A stretch of 27,654 nucleotides of DNA, taken from NCBI GenBank assembly GCA_002323775.1, contig DCPV01000265.1, positions 1 through 27,654 of the forward strand, in the 5' to 3' direction. The translations under genes and the position numbers were made by a program. Positions 15,495 through 21,783 of this stretch are shown one piece after another (position 1 is the first letter of the stretch; each line of letters begins with the position of its first letter). The notes under the pieces were generated by a model. It was not told the origin of the DNA. It made no database searches and worked only from the letters and a program-made list of their open reading frames with translations. This DNA comes from Firmicutes bacterium UBA1535. Lineage in GTDB: Bacteria; Bacillota; Clostridia; Tissierellales; Sedimentibacteraceae.

Positions 15495-15535
15495 AAACAA
15501 TAATGATGTACATAAAATGTACATCATTATTGTTT
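15495..15535 (+). terminator. perfect hairpin, probable terminator after the YcaQ-like gene
   Basis: An 18-bp perfect stem (15495-15512 with 15518-15535) has a TAAAA loop. The T-run is poor (GTTTAGG), so termination may be weak in this direction; the A-run on the other side suits the minus strand. Its arms share CAATAATGATGT with the hairpin at 10255-10295. Confidence 0.55.
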
Positions 15536-15541
15536 AGGAGG

Positions 15542-15625
15542 GTGAAATATAAAACATTATCTATAAATGATTTTTTTACAGGTGTTTTTATGTATACAGG
15601 ATTAATTCTTTTAATAATGATATAG
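15542..15625 (+). pseudogene. possible truncated start of a membrane-protein gene
   Basis: Directly behind an AGGAGG at 15537-15542 a GTG-initiated frame gives 27 residues (KYKTLSINDFF, then TGVFMYTGLILLIMI) and stops. The mix of a polar start and one hydrophobic helix looks like the beginning of a membrane protein, but the ribosome site touches the GTG and is too close to work well. It may be a gene fragment cut off by rearrangement or a chance frame. Confidence 0.2.
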
Positions 15626-15632
15626 TCTTTTC

Positions 15633-16907
15633 CTATATCGCATTCATGTATCCTATCATTGTTTTTATTTCGTTTTCATTGTATTTTTTCATTATTTTAT
15701 TAAATTTCTTAGATGTTTTAACCTTGATGTTATTTAAAAACTTTGATCTTACAGGCAAATATTTTTCTATATTTTTTATATACTCATTTGTAAAATATTT
15801 TTTATGAGTTATTATTCCGTCTAAGGCTATAAAGTTACAGCACTGCTGCATAAAAGGGACTATTTTTTCATTGTTTTCAAATTTTATATTATTAATATCA
15901 TGACTAAGAACATGCTCTATAAGTCTGAACAGCTTATTTGCAAGAATATCAAGCTTATGTCCTTTAGCCGAAAGAGAAAATATTGTTGCACTGTTAGAAT
16001 CCATATCGCTTTGTATGTCTTGTATGTCGTCGCAAAGCTGAAGTATGATGCCAAATCCAAGCATGAATTTGATTTCATCTTCTGTCAAAATTCCTTTAAC
16101 TAAATAACCATCTGCTAATACAGATGCAGCTCCTTTTTTAAAGGAGATATCAACTATATCTTTTTCAAAAGGGCAGTAGGTTGTTTGTTGCTTTAAGCTA
16201 TCTTTTTGCGATGTATGTATCAGTAAGAGACTATCATAAACTTCAGGGTATATTTCTCTTTCAAATTGACTCTCTATAAGCTCTACCATATGATAAATTT
16301 CAGCTTCCAATTTGTCAGATGGACAAACATCTAAGCCTTGTAATCTCTTATGAAATTTTTTATTAAAATTTTCTTTTCTCTCTAATGAAATATCGCTATC
16401 AATTAAATTATCTGTATAGGGATAAAGCATACTGTAGCCGAATATAGACGGAGTATATTCGATTTTTATATCAAGCATAAACTGAAGTATATTCATAATC
16501 CAAGCATTTCTGATTGCCTGACCTATATCGTCAAGACTTAAATCTTCATTTTTCAAGCTATCATTCATAAAGCTTTTTGTTATATCAAGCATTCCCTTGC
16601 TGATAAATAGTTTCATTGCAAAGCCTTCATCTATTGATATATTTGCAAGGCTATCCTTTATGAAATTGCTTAAATCATCAGCCCAAGCCTTTCTATCATC
16701 TTCAAGGTTCAATTTATTTGTGAAATTGTTTGGCCATAATTTGAATTTGGCTAAAATTATATCTATAATTTTATTAATTTCTTTTTCATTATTAATTTTT
16801 TCTTCAAATGAATATGCTCGCAGCTTTGCATAAAAATTCACATCCTGCATATACCAATTTTTTTTATAATCATTAATGTAATATTCAAAAATATCATTTA
16901 AGGACAT
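15633..16907 (-). CDS. class I isoprenoid synthase-fold protein (terpene/prenyl synthase-like)
   Basis: The 424-residue, largely alpha-helical protein carries two aspartate-rich motifs spaced as in class I isoprenoid synthases. The first is YTDNLIDSD (Asp166, Asp170, Asp172) after SMLYP. The second is IILQLCDDIQDIQSD (Asp293, Asp294, Asp297, Asp301), preceded by FKKGAASVLADGY and LTEDEIKFMLGFG. In that fold these bind the diphosphate through magnesium; the second resembles the DDxxD of polyprenyl and squalene/phytoene synthases. The N-terminal 150 residues match nothing I recognise. No other isoprenoid gene is nearby, so substrate and product are unknown. GGGGG lies eight bases before ATG 16907; the in-frame ATG at 16922 lacks a ribosome site. 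Confidence 0.75.
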   Translation of the reverse strand: MSLNDIFEYYINDYKKNWYMQDVNFYAKLRAYSFEEKINNEKEINKIIDIILAKFKLWPNNFTNKLNLEDDRKAWADDLSNFIKDSLANISIDEGFAMKLFISKGMLDITKSFMNDSLKNEDLSLDDIGQAIRNAWIMNILQFMLDIKIEYTPSIFGYSMLYPYTDNLIDSDISLERKENFNKKFHKRLQGLDVCPSDKLEAEIYHMVELIESQFEREIYPEVYDSLLLIHTSQKDSLKQQTTYCPFEKDIVDISFKKGAASVLADGYLVKGILTEDEIKFMLGFGIILQLCDDIQDIQSDMDSNSATIFSLSAKGHKLDILANKLFRLIEHVLSHDINNIKFENNEKIVPFMQQCCNFIALDGIITHKKYFTNEYIKNIEKYLPVRSKFLNNIKVKTSKKFNKIMKKYNENEIKTMIGYMNAI

Positions 16908-16946
16908 TAGAAGTTCCCCCATTTTTTTAATCTTAATTCTATAAAT

Positions 16947-16952
16947 ATTATA
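16947..16952 (-). promoter_or_regulatory. candidate -10 box for the isoprenoid-synthase-like gene
   Basis: On the minus strand a perfect TATAAT lies about 40 bp before the start codon. The -35 region (ATGAAA, 17-18 bp upstream) is weak. Confidence 0.4.
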
Positions 16953-17033
16953 ACATTTTTAAAATGCTGTTTCATTAGAAAAGCATTAAAATTTGTTTAA
17001 GAATTTGTATATAATTTGATAGATTTATTTTTA

Positions 17034-17062
17034 TTGAATAGTTTTATTTTATGTGTTAAAAT
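17034..17062 (+). promoter_or_regulatory. promoter of the leader-peptide/GNAT transcript
   Basis: TTGAAT (17034-17039), 17 bp, TAAAAT (17057-17062), placed about 25 bp before the leader-peptide start. Confidence 0.5.
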
Positions 17063-17092
17063 TAGTTAATTTTAGAGGAAGGAGGGTATGAA

Positions 17093-17143
17093 ATGATTAG
17101 AAAAAATTTTATATTACATATTGGGGAGGTTATTACTTTTTAA
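17093..17143 (+). CDS. 16-residue leader peptide
   Basis: A strong AAGGAGGG (17079-17086) correctly spaced before ATG 17093 gives a short frame, MIRKNFILHIGEVITF, ending in TAA at 17141. The signal is stronger than that of the GNAT gene behind it. Codons 10-13 (GGG GAG region, 17123-17128) are complementary to CTCCTC at 17147-17152 just past the stop. Size and position suggest a regulatory upstream frame, not a protein with its own role. Confidence 0.55.
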   Translation: MIRKNFILHIGEVITF

Positions 17144-17162
17144 GTACTCCTCATAAAAGGAG
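17123..17162 (+). promoter_or_regulatory. candidate translational attenuator for the GNAT gene
   Basis: CTCCT (17147-17151) pairs with AGGAG (17158-17162), which is the Shine-Dalgarno of the GNAT gene, leaving a six-base loop. The same CTCCTC can instead pair with GGGGAG (17123-17128) inside the leader peptide, which would free the ribosome site. Mutually exclusive pairings around a short leader frame are the pattern of translational attenuators such as those of erm and cat genes. A ribosome finishing the leader would also melt the short stem. Confidence 0.45.
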
Positions 17163-17168
17163 AGCATA

Positions 17169-17714
17169 TTGGAAAATTATAAATTTTTAGAAAGTGATAA
17201 TATATATTTACGTCCTTTTATCAAAGAGGATGCAGATTTTTTTAAAAAATGGTATAACGACAGTCAAACAAGTGCAAAAATCGGAGAAGTATTGCCAGCC
17301 ACTGAACAAGAGATAGAGGATGTAATTAATAGAAAAAATAAAAACAGTGTTTGGTTTGCAATTGTTAGGAAAATCGATAATCAAATAATCGGTGAAACTG
17401 GTTTGCTAAGAATGTTTGAGGCATGGAGAACGACAGATTTGACAATTATTATACCTAATACATCTTGCCAAGGTAAAGGCTATGGGAAAGAGACAATCAA
17501 CCTTTTGATGGATTATGCTTTTGGCTATCTAAATTATAACAGAATTGCCATTGGTGTAGTTGGTTTTAATACTGATGCTATTGAATTTTATAAAAAAGTG
17601 GGATTTAAGCAGGAAGGAATTCAAGAGCAGGGATATTATTATAACTATAAGTATTCGGATTTTATAATGATGAGAATATTAAAAAGCGAATTTATGGCAT
17701 TGAATAATAAATAA
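17169..17714 (+). CDS. GNAT acetyltransferase, RimJ/RimL type
   Basis: The 181-residue protein begins LESDNIYLRPFIKEDADFF, has a central strand NQIIGETGLL, motif A with PNTSCQGKGYGKETINLLMD (near residues 97-116) and motif B NTDAIEFYKKVGFKQEG. This is the RimJ/RimL branch, also home to spermidine and antibiotic acetyltransferases. The start is TTG, seven bases after AGGAG (17158-17162), and that site lies in a hairpin preceded by a leader peptide, so expression may be controlled at translation. A terminator follows. The gene stands alone; its substrate is unknown. Confidence 0.88.
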   Translation: MENYKFLESDNIYLRPFIKEDADFFKKWYNDSQTSAKIGEVLPATEQEIEDVINRKNKNSVWFAIVRKIDNQIIGETGLLRMFEAWRTTDLTIIIPNTSCQGKGYGKETINLLMDYAFGYLNYNRIAIGVVGFNTDAIEFYKKVGFKQEGIQEQGYYYNYKYSDFIMMRILKSEFMALNNK

Positions 17715-17719
17715 AAAAT

Positions 17720-17768
17720 AAGCTGTTGCAAATAGCGTGTAAATTCTATTTTGCAACAGCTTCTCTTT
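17720..17768 (+). terminator. terminator after the 17.2-kb GNAT gene
   Basis: AAGCTGTTGCAAA (17720-17732) pairs with TTTGCAACAGCTT (17750-17762), followed by CTCTTTTG. The remainder of the 350-base gap before the response regulator is A/T-rich and holds the promoter and operator elements listed separately. Confidence 0.65.
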
Positions 17769-17888
17769 TGTTATATGAAAATTATTAAAATTGTTAAAGA
17801 TATTTATCAATAAATTTAAAAACATAAAAAGCAGCTAAATATTATAAGTTTACATTTCATATCTTTTTTTAGCTTTTCATAATTTTTA

Positions 17889-18031
17889 AAGACAATATAG
17901 AAAAAATAGTATATAATTGGAGTTAATGAATTTTATAAACAAGAGAATTAAAAAAACAAAAAAATTAATAAATTCTTAATATTTTCTTATGAAAAAAGTT
18001 ATAAAAAGTTTATCTTTATTTGATAAACTTT
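17889..18031 (+). promoter_or_regulatory. promoter and operator region of the VanRS-like operon
   Basis: AAGACA (17889-17894), 17 bp, TATAAT (17912-17917) is a possible basal promoter. Further on, a direct repeat CTTAAT-ATTTT-CTTATG (17975-17991) has the 11-bp period typical of OmpR/PhoB-family sites. It is followed eight bases later by TATAAA (18000-18005), the layout expected of an activated promoter. A perfect 10-bp inverted repeat (18005-18014 with 18022-18031) lies just before the ribosome site. The repeat core recurs in reverse orientation at 19889-19905. Confidence 0.5.
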
Positions 18032-18068
18032 ATAAATGAAGTTTTTTAATAAAAAGGAGTTTATGTGT

Positions 18069-18767
18069 ATGGATTGTAAAATACTTGTCTTAGATGATGA
18101 GCAGGAAATTGCAGACTTGGTTGAGTTGTTTCTTAGAAACGAAAATTATACGGTATACAAATTTTATACCGCACAAGAGGCATTAGATTGCATTGACACA
18201 ACCGAGCTTGACCTCGCTATATTAGATATTATGCTGCCAGATATAAGCGGTCTTTCAATTTGCCAAAAAATACGTGAAAAGCATACCTATCCTATTATCA
18301 TGCTGACTGCAAAGGATGCTGAAACAGATAAAATTACAGGACTTACACTTGGGGCAGATGATTATATTATAAAGCCATTTCGTCCGCTTGAATTAGTGGC
18401 ACGAGTCAAAGCTCAGCTTCGTCGTTATAAAAAATATAATCAAGGGATGGAAAAAAGCGATAACAGAGTTATATTCCATTCTGGACTTGTTATTGATACA
18501 AATACGCATGAAGTGTTATTAAATGAAAAGCCATTATCTCTTACTCCTACAGAGTTTTCAATTCTGCGAATACTATGTGAACATAAGGGCAGCGTAGTAA
18601 GCTCTGAAAAACTGTTTCATGAGATTTGGGGAGACGAATATTTTACGAAAAATAACAATACTATAACTGTCCACATCCGTCATTTGCGTGAGAAAATGGA
18701 TGATGTAACTGATAATCCTAAATATATAAAAACGGTATGGGGGGTTGGCTATAAAATTGAAAAATGA
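18069..18767 (+). CDS. VanR-like response regulator
   Basis: The 232-residue OmpR-family regulator has a receiver domain (1-120) with acidic pocket Asp9-Asp10, phospho-acceptor Asp53 (ILDIMLP) and the switch lysine in IKPFRPLEL. A winged-helix domain follows (about 135-232) with LTPTEFSILRILCEHKG and the ending KTVWGVGYKIEK. From memory it is very close to VanR of VanA-type glycopeptide resistance clusters throughout, including HTYPIIML and TITVHIRHLREKM. The start is ATG 18069 (AAAGGAG nine bases before), giving the length of VanR; ATG 18063 is too close to the ribosome site. The kinase gene overlaps its 3' end. No vanH, vanA/B or vanX is in the window. Confidence 0.92.
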   Translation: MDCKILVLDDEQEIADLVELFLRNENYTVYKFYTAQEALDCIDTTELDLAILDIMLPDISGLSICQKIREKHTYPIIMLTAKDAETDKITGLTLGADDYIIKPFRPLELVARVKAQLRRYKKYNQGMEKSDNRVIFHSGLVIDTNTHEVLLNEKPLSLTPTEFSILRILCEHKGSVVSSEKLFHEIWGDEYFTKNNNTITVHIRHLREKMDDVTDNPKYIKTVWGVGYKIEK

Positions 18768-19887
18768 AAAAATACAAAAGCCAGATTACAGTACCTTAAA
18801 ACGGAAAATTTATATTGAAATAATATTGATTGCATTTTTAGCATTTGTTACTGTAGCTATCTTACGAATTTCACTTAATAATACAGCGGGGAACTGGATT
18901 GTTTCTTTTTTTCAAAAAGTTTTTAATATGGATTGGTATGATGCTCAAAATTTATATGTGAGAGTAATTCGTAATAATCTTAATTATTTTATTTACATGA
19001 CTTTTGCAATATTCTTTATAATCTTATCTCGGTTTTTATTGTCTAAATTTGCAAAATACTTTAACGAGATAAGCACTGGTTTAGACTTGCTTGTTATGGA
19101 AAAGGGAGATGAAATAAAACTATCTCTTGAAATGCTGGCAATGGAGAATAAGCTAAAGACCATAAATCACACACTTGAGGAACGTAAACAGGAAGCAAAA
19201 TTAGCAGAACAGAGAAAAAATGATGTAGTTATGTATCTTGCACATGATATAAAAACACCGCTTACTTCCGTTATAGGGTATCTAAGCTTGCTTGATGAAG
19301 CTACTGATATGCCCTTGGAACAAAAATCAAAATACGTTAAAATTACTTTAGAAAAGGCATATAGACTTGAAAAACTTATTGATGAGTTTTTTGAAATTAC
19401 AAGATACAACTTTCAAGCAGATACACTATCAAAAGAGAGTATTGATTTATATTATATGATGGTGCAAATGGCAGACGAATTTTATCCTTTGCTTAGCACT
19501 AAAGGGAAACAAGTCATACTTGATATTCCGGAGGATATGACAATATATGGCGACGCTGATAAATTAGCACGAGTTTTTAACAATTTATTAAAAAATGCTT
19601 TTGTATATAGTCCGGATAACAGCGTTATAGATATAACGGCGATGATTTCAGGTGATATGGCATCTATTGTTTTCAAAAATATAGGAAGTATTCCGAAGGA
19701 TAAGCTTAATTCAATTTTTGATAAATTTTATCGCTTGGATTCTTCACGTTCATCTAATACAGGTGGTTCAGGTATTGGATTAGCGATTGCAAAAGAAATA
19801 ATTGCTTTGCATGGTGGACACATTTACGCAGATAGTGATGGTAAGCAAACTGTATTTACAGTAGAGCTTCCCATTTTATCCGAATAA
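18745..19887 (+). CDS. VanS-like sensor histidine kinase
   Basis: The 380-residue kinase has two membrane helices (about 22-42 and 81-99) around a short external loop of roughly 38 residues, a juxtamembrane coiled coil, the H-box LAHDIKTPLTS with His167, the N-box ARVFNNLLKNA (275-285), and G-boxes including TGGSGIGLAIAKE. It closely follows VanS of VanA-type clusters, with shared segments such as KLAEQRKNDVVMYLAHDIKT and LLSKFAKYF. VanS-type kinases sense glycopeptide or cell-wall stress and phosphorylate VanR. The TTG start at 18745 reproduces the VanS N-terminus (MxIKLKN) and overlaps the regulator by 23 bases; TTG 18757 is an alternative with better ribosome-site spacing. Confidence 0.92.
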   Translation: MAIKLKNEKIQKPDYSTLKRKIYIEIILIAFLAFVTVAILRISLNNTAGNWIVSFFQKVFNMDWYDAQNLYVRVIRNNLNYFIYMTFAIFFIILSRFLLSKFAKYFNEISTGLDLLVMEKGDEIKLSLEMLAMENKLKTINHTLEERKQEAKLAEQRKNDVVMYLAHDIKTPLTSVIGYLSLLDEATDMPLEQKSKYVKITLEKAYRLEKLIDEFFEITRYNFQADTLSKESIDLYYMMVQMADEFYPLLSTKGKQVILDIPEDMTIYGDADKLARVFNNLLKNAFVYSPDNSVIDITAMISGDMASIVFKNIGSIPKDKLNSIFDKFYRLDSSRSSNTGGSGIGLAIAKEIIALHGGHIYADSDGKQTVFTVELPILSE

Positions 19888-19888
19888 T

Positions 19889-19905
19889 ATTAAGAAAATA
19901 TTAAG
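19889..19905. promoter_or_regulatory. direct-repeat site shared with the VanRS-like operon promoter
   Basis: ATTAAG-AAAAT-ATTAAG repeats with an 11-bp period immediately after the kinase stop. Its inner 15 bases (TAAGAAAATATTAAG) are the exact reverse complement of bases within the repeat before the response-regulator gene (17975-17989). A TTCTTAAGAA palindrome follows at 19920-19929, and a TACAAT -10-like box at 19938. Binding by the VanR-like protein is inferred. Confidence 0.5.
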
Positions 19906-19955
19906 CTTATTTCTATTTTTTCTTAAGAATTTAACAATACAATATTAAAAAACTG

Positions 19956-20001
19956 TTCGTTCCTTTCTGGTAAACTTTATATCATTAGGAACGAATTTTT
20001 T
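19956..20001 (+). terminator. terminator of the two-component operon
   Basis: TTCGTTCCT (19956-19964) pairs with AGGAACGAA (19987-19995), followed by TTTTTT. The second arm can also pair with GTTCCT at 20002-20007, so alternative folds exist. Confidence 0.6.
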
Positions 20002-20095
20002 GTTCCTTATACTTATCTCAATTTATAATTTGTACGCTTTGCAAGTTCTTTAAATTGAATTTAGGTTAAATTACAAAGAAAGGAATAAATAATAC

Positions 20096-21067
20096 ATGAA
20101 TCAAAATCAAAACTCATTTAGAACGCATAATCAAAAATATAATGCACAAAGAAAGGCAAGGAAAAGAGGGTGTTTCCTTGCTATGGTAATATTTATAATA
20201 TCTTGTGCTATAGCATGGCTTTTTTTGGCCGAAACACTAACAAATACATTGCCAATTACAAAAAGTTCAGATTTATATAAAATATCACAAGATTTAAGCA
20301 TCAATAGCGCAAATGCTGTACTTATTGATTTGAAAAGTGGGAAAGTATTATTTGATAAAAATAGTACTACAAGGATGTATCCTGCTTCTATGACAAAAAT
20401 AATGACCGCTATTATCGTGCTAGAACGTACCAGCGACTTAAATGAAAAAGTTTTATTAAATAAGGAGATGTTCCATACTCTCTATAACGAAAATGCGTCA
20501 ATGGCGGGATTTTTGCCTGGTGAAAGAGTTAGCATCATTGATTTACTGAATGGACTTTTATTGCCATCTGGTGCAGAGTGTGCTGTCGGTCTCTCGGAAT
20601 ATATTGCAGGTTCTGAAGATGATTTTGTTAGTTTAATGAACGAGAAAGCAAAGGAAATTGGTATGAATGACAGTCACTTTACAAACACAACAGGATTGCA
20701 TAACAAAAATCATTATTCCACAGCTATGGATATAGCTGTTTTGCTCAAATATGCACTTAACAACGATACATTTTATAAAATTTTTACGAGTGCTCAACAT
20801 TCTACTATGTCTACCAATAGGCACGATGATGGAATTACTTATTACAGTACCTTGTTTTCAAGGATAGAAAGTCCTGATTTTAGTGGTGGCTCTATTCTTG
20901 GAGGTAAAACAGGCTATACTCCAGAGGCTGGGCAATGTCTTGCCAGTCTTGCAGTTAAAAACAACAAATATTATATTCTTGTAACCTCAGGTGCAGATGG
21001 TGATAGTAGAACTCAAAAATTGCATATTGATGATGCGTTTAAGATTTATGGTGCAATTCATAGATGA
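20096..21067 (+). CDS. membrane-anchored serine D-alanyl-D-alanine carboxypeptidase (S11, VanY-D/DacA-like)
   Basis: The 323-residue protein has a basic N-terminus, a membrane anchor (about 26-45) and an extracytoplasmic S11 peptidase domain. The catalytic motifs are SMTK (Ser98, Lys101), SGA at 158-160 where most relatives have SGN, and KTG at 271-273. These enzymes remove the last D-Ala of peptidoglycan pentapeptides. The protein lacks the C-terminal amphipathic anchor of classical DacA and is instead held by its N-terminus. Location after VanR/VanS-like genes suggests it belongs to their regulon. That recalls the penicillin-binding-protein-type VanY of VanD clusters and the dacJRS arrangement in Clostridioides difficile. 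An AAAGGA site precedes ATG with long spacing. Confidence 0.92.
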   Translation: MNQNQNSFRTHNQKYNAQRKARKRGCFLAMVIFIISCAIAWLFLAETLTNTLPITKSSDLYKISQDLSINSANAVLIDLKSGKVLFDKNSTTRMYPASMTKIMTAIIVLERTSDLNEKVLLNKEMFHTLYNENASMAGFLPGERVSIIDLLNGLLLPSGAECAVGLSEYIAGSEDDFVSLMNEKAKEIGMNDSHFTNTTGLHNKNHYSTAMDIAVLLKYALNNDTFYKIFTSAQHSTMSTNRHDDGITYYSTLFSRIESPDFSGGSILGGKTGYTPEAGQCLASLAVKNNKYYILVTSGADGDSRTQKLHIDDAFKIYGAIHR

Positions 21068-21104
21068 TATGCAATATAATGAAAAATCAAACTTATTTAA
21101 CATA

Positions 21105-21482
21105 CTAATCCTTTCTTTCTTCTAGCCACTTTGTCAGTTGGTCAAGGTCGCTATCCTTTATCTTTTTTCCGTCATATAAGGTTGCGACCAAACTGGCAAA
21201 GGAGTTTTCGTGAAAACGTGCCATAAAGTCGCCCGTTTCAAACTTCAAATATTCCTCCTTGCTGATAAGTGGAAAATATGTACGTTCTTTTCCAATTTTT
21301 TCAGTTCGAATGAAACCACGCTCCACAAGTCTCAGCATAAGAGAAATGACTGTTTGTGCTTTCCACTCTTTTTTGCTTCCGAGTTGCTGCATAATGACAT
21401 TCGTTGTAATAGGAGGTTCATTTTCCCATACTACTTTCATGATGTCAAATTCTGCATCTGGAAGCTTTTTAATTTTATTCAT
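21105..21482 (-). CDS. BlaI/MecI/CopY-family repressor
   Basis: The 125-residue protein has a penicillinase-repressor winged helix (about 1-75: LPDAEFDIMKVVWENEPPITT, KEWKAQTVISLMLRLVERGFI, then the wing RTEKIGKERTYFPLISKEEY) and a C-terminal dimerisation helix pair. BlaI-type repressors bind TACAnnTGTA-like dyads and are inactivated by proteolysis through BlaR1-type sensors; no such sensor gene is in the window. AAGGAG precedes ATG. It converges on the carboxypeptidase gene without a clear terminator between, and its own promoter contains operator-like dyads. Targets could include its own gene, the divergent SdpI-family gene or cell-wall genes nearby. Confidence 0.9.
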   Translation of the reverse strand: MNKIKKLPDAEFDIMKVVWENEPPITTNVIMQQLGSKKEWKAQTVISLMLRLVERGFIRTEKIGKERTYFPLISKEEYLKFETGDFMARFHENSFASLVATLYDGKKIKDSDLDQLTKWLEERKD

Positions 21483-21525
21483 AATATCAACTCCTTACTT
21501 TCAATACTAAGCTTTAATTAATATT

Positions 21526-21606
21526 CGACAATTGCCTATAATTATATTCTACATCTGTCTTAAATTAATGTCAAGCTTTTTTAAAAGATATTTTCGACAG
21601 TTGTAG
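21526..21606 (-). promoter_or_regulatory. promoter and operator-like dyads of the BlaI-type gene
   Basis: On the minus strand TTGACA (21569-21574), 17 bp, TAGAAT (21546-21551). Three related dyads occur: CTACATCTGTCT (21549-21560, overlapping the -10), CGACAGTTGTAG (21595-21606, upstream of the -35) and a weaker CGACAATTGCCT (21526-21537). They fit the CTACAnnTGTnG pattern of BlaI operators and imply autorepression. The rest of this 300-base intergenic space holds the rightward promoter at 21687. Confidence 0.55.
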
Positions 21607-21686
21607 AAAAAAATAGACAGTAAGAAGATTTCATTTCATAGCAAACTGACTCAAAATCACATATGCAAAGCAGAGTAAAAATAGTA

Positions 21687-21715
21687 TTGAGATATGGCTA
21701 AAAATATGATACAAT
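21687..21715 (+). promoter_or_regulatory. promoter of the SdpI-family gene
   Basis: TTGAGA (21687-21692), 17 bp, TACAAT (21710-21715). Its spacer and downstream bases match the promoter at 10339-10367 far beyond the two boxes. Confidence 0.6.
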
Positions 21716-21783
21716 TTTTTAAGTTACTAATTAAGTTGATATATAACTAATATTAAATTTAGGAATTTTTGGAGGAGATTTTT

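Noticed and set aside
17812..17890. Small RNA gene in the A/T-rich gap before the VanRS-like operon
   Set aside because: No promoter-hairpin-T-run unit could be assembled, and the composition is ordinary for this genome.
18005..18031. Perfect inverted repeat before the response regulator as a terminator
   Set aside because: It has no T-run and lies just before the gene start, so an operator or leader hairpin is more likely.
19956..20007. Possible transcription attenuator formed by three mutually pairing segments before the carboxypeptidase gene
   Set aside because: The U-run follows the first pairing and lies in the loop of the second, which is the wrong order for a classical terminator/antiterminator pair. 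It is kept only as a terminator.
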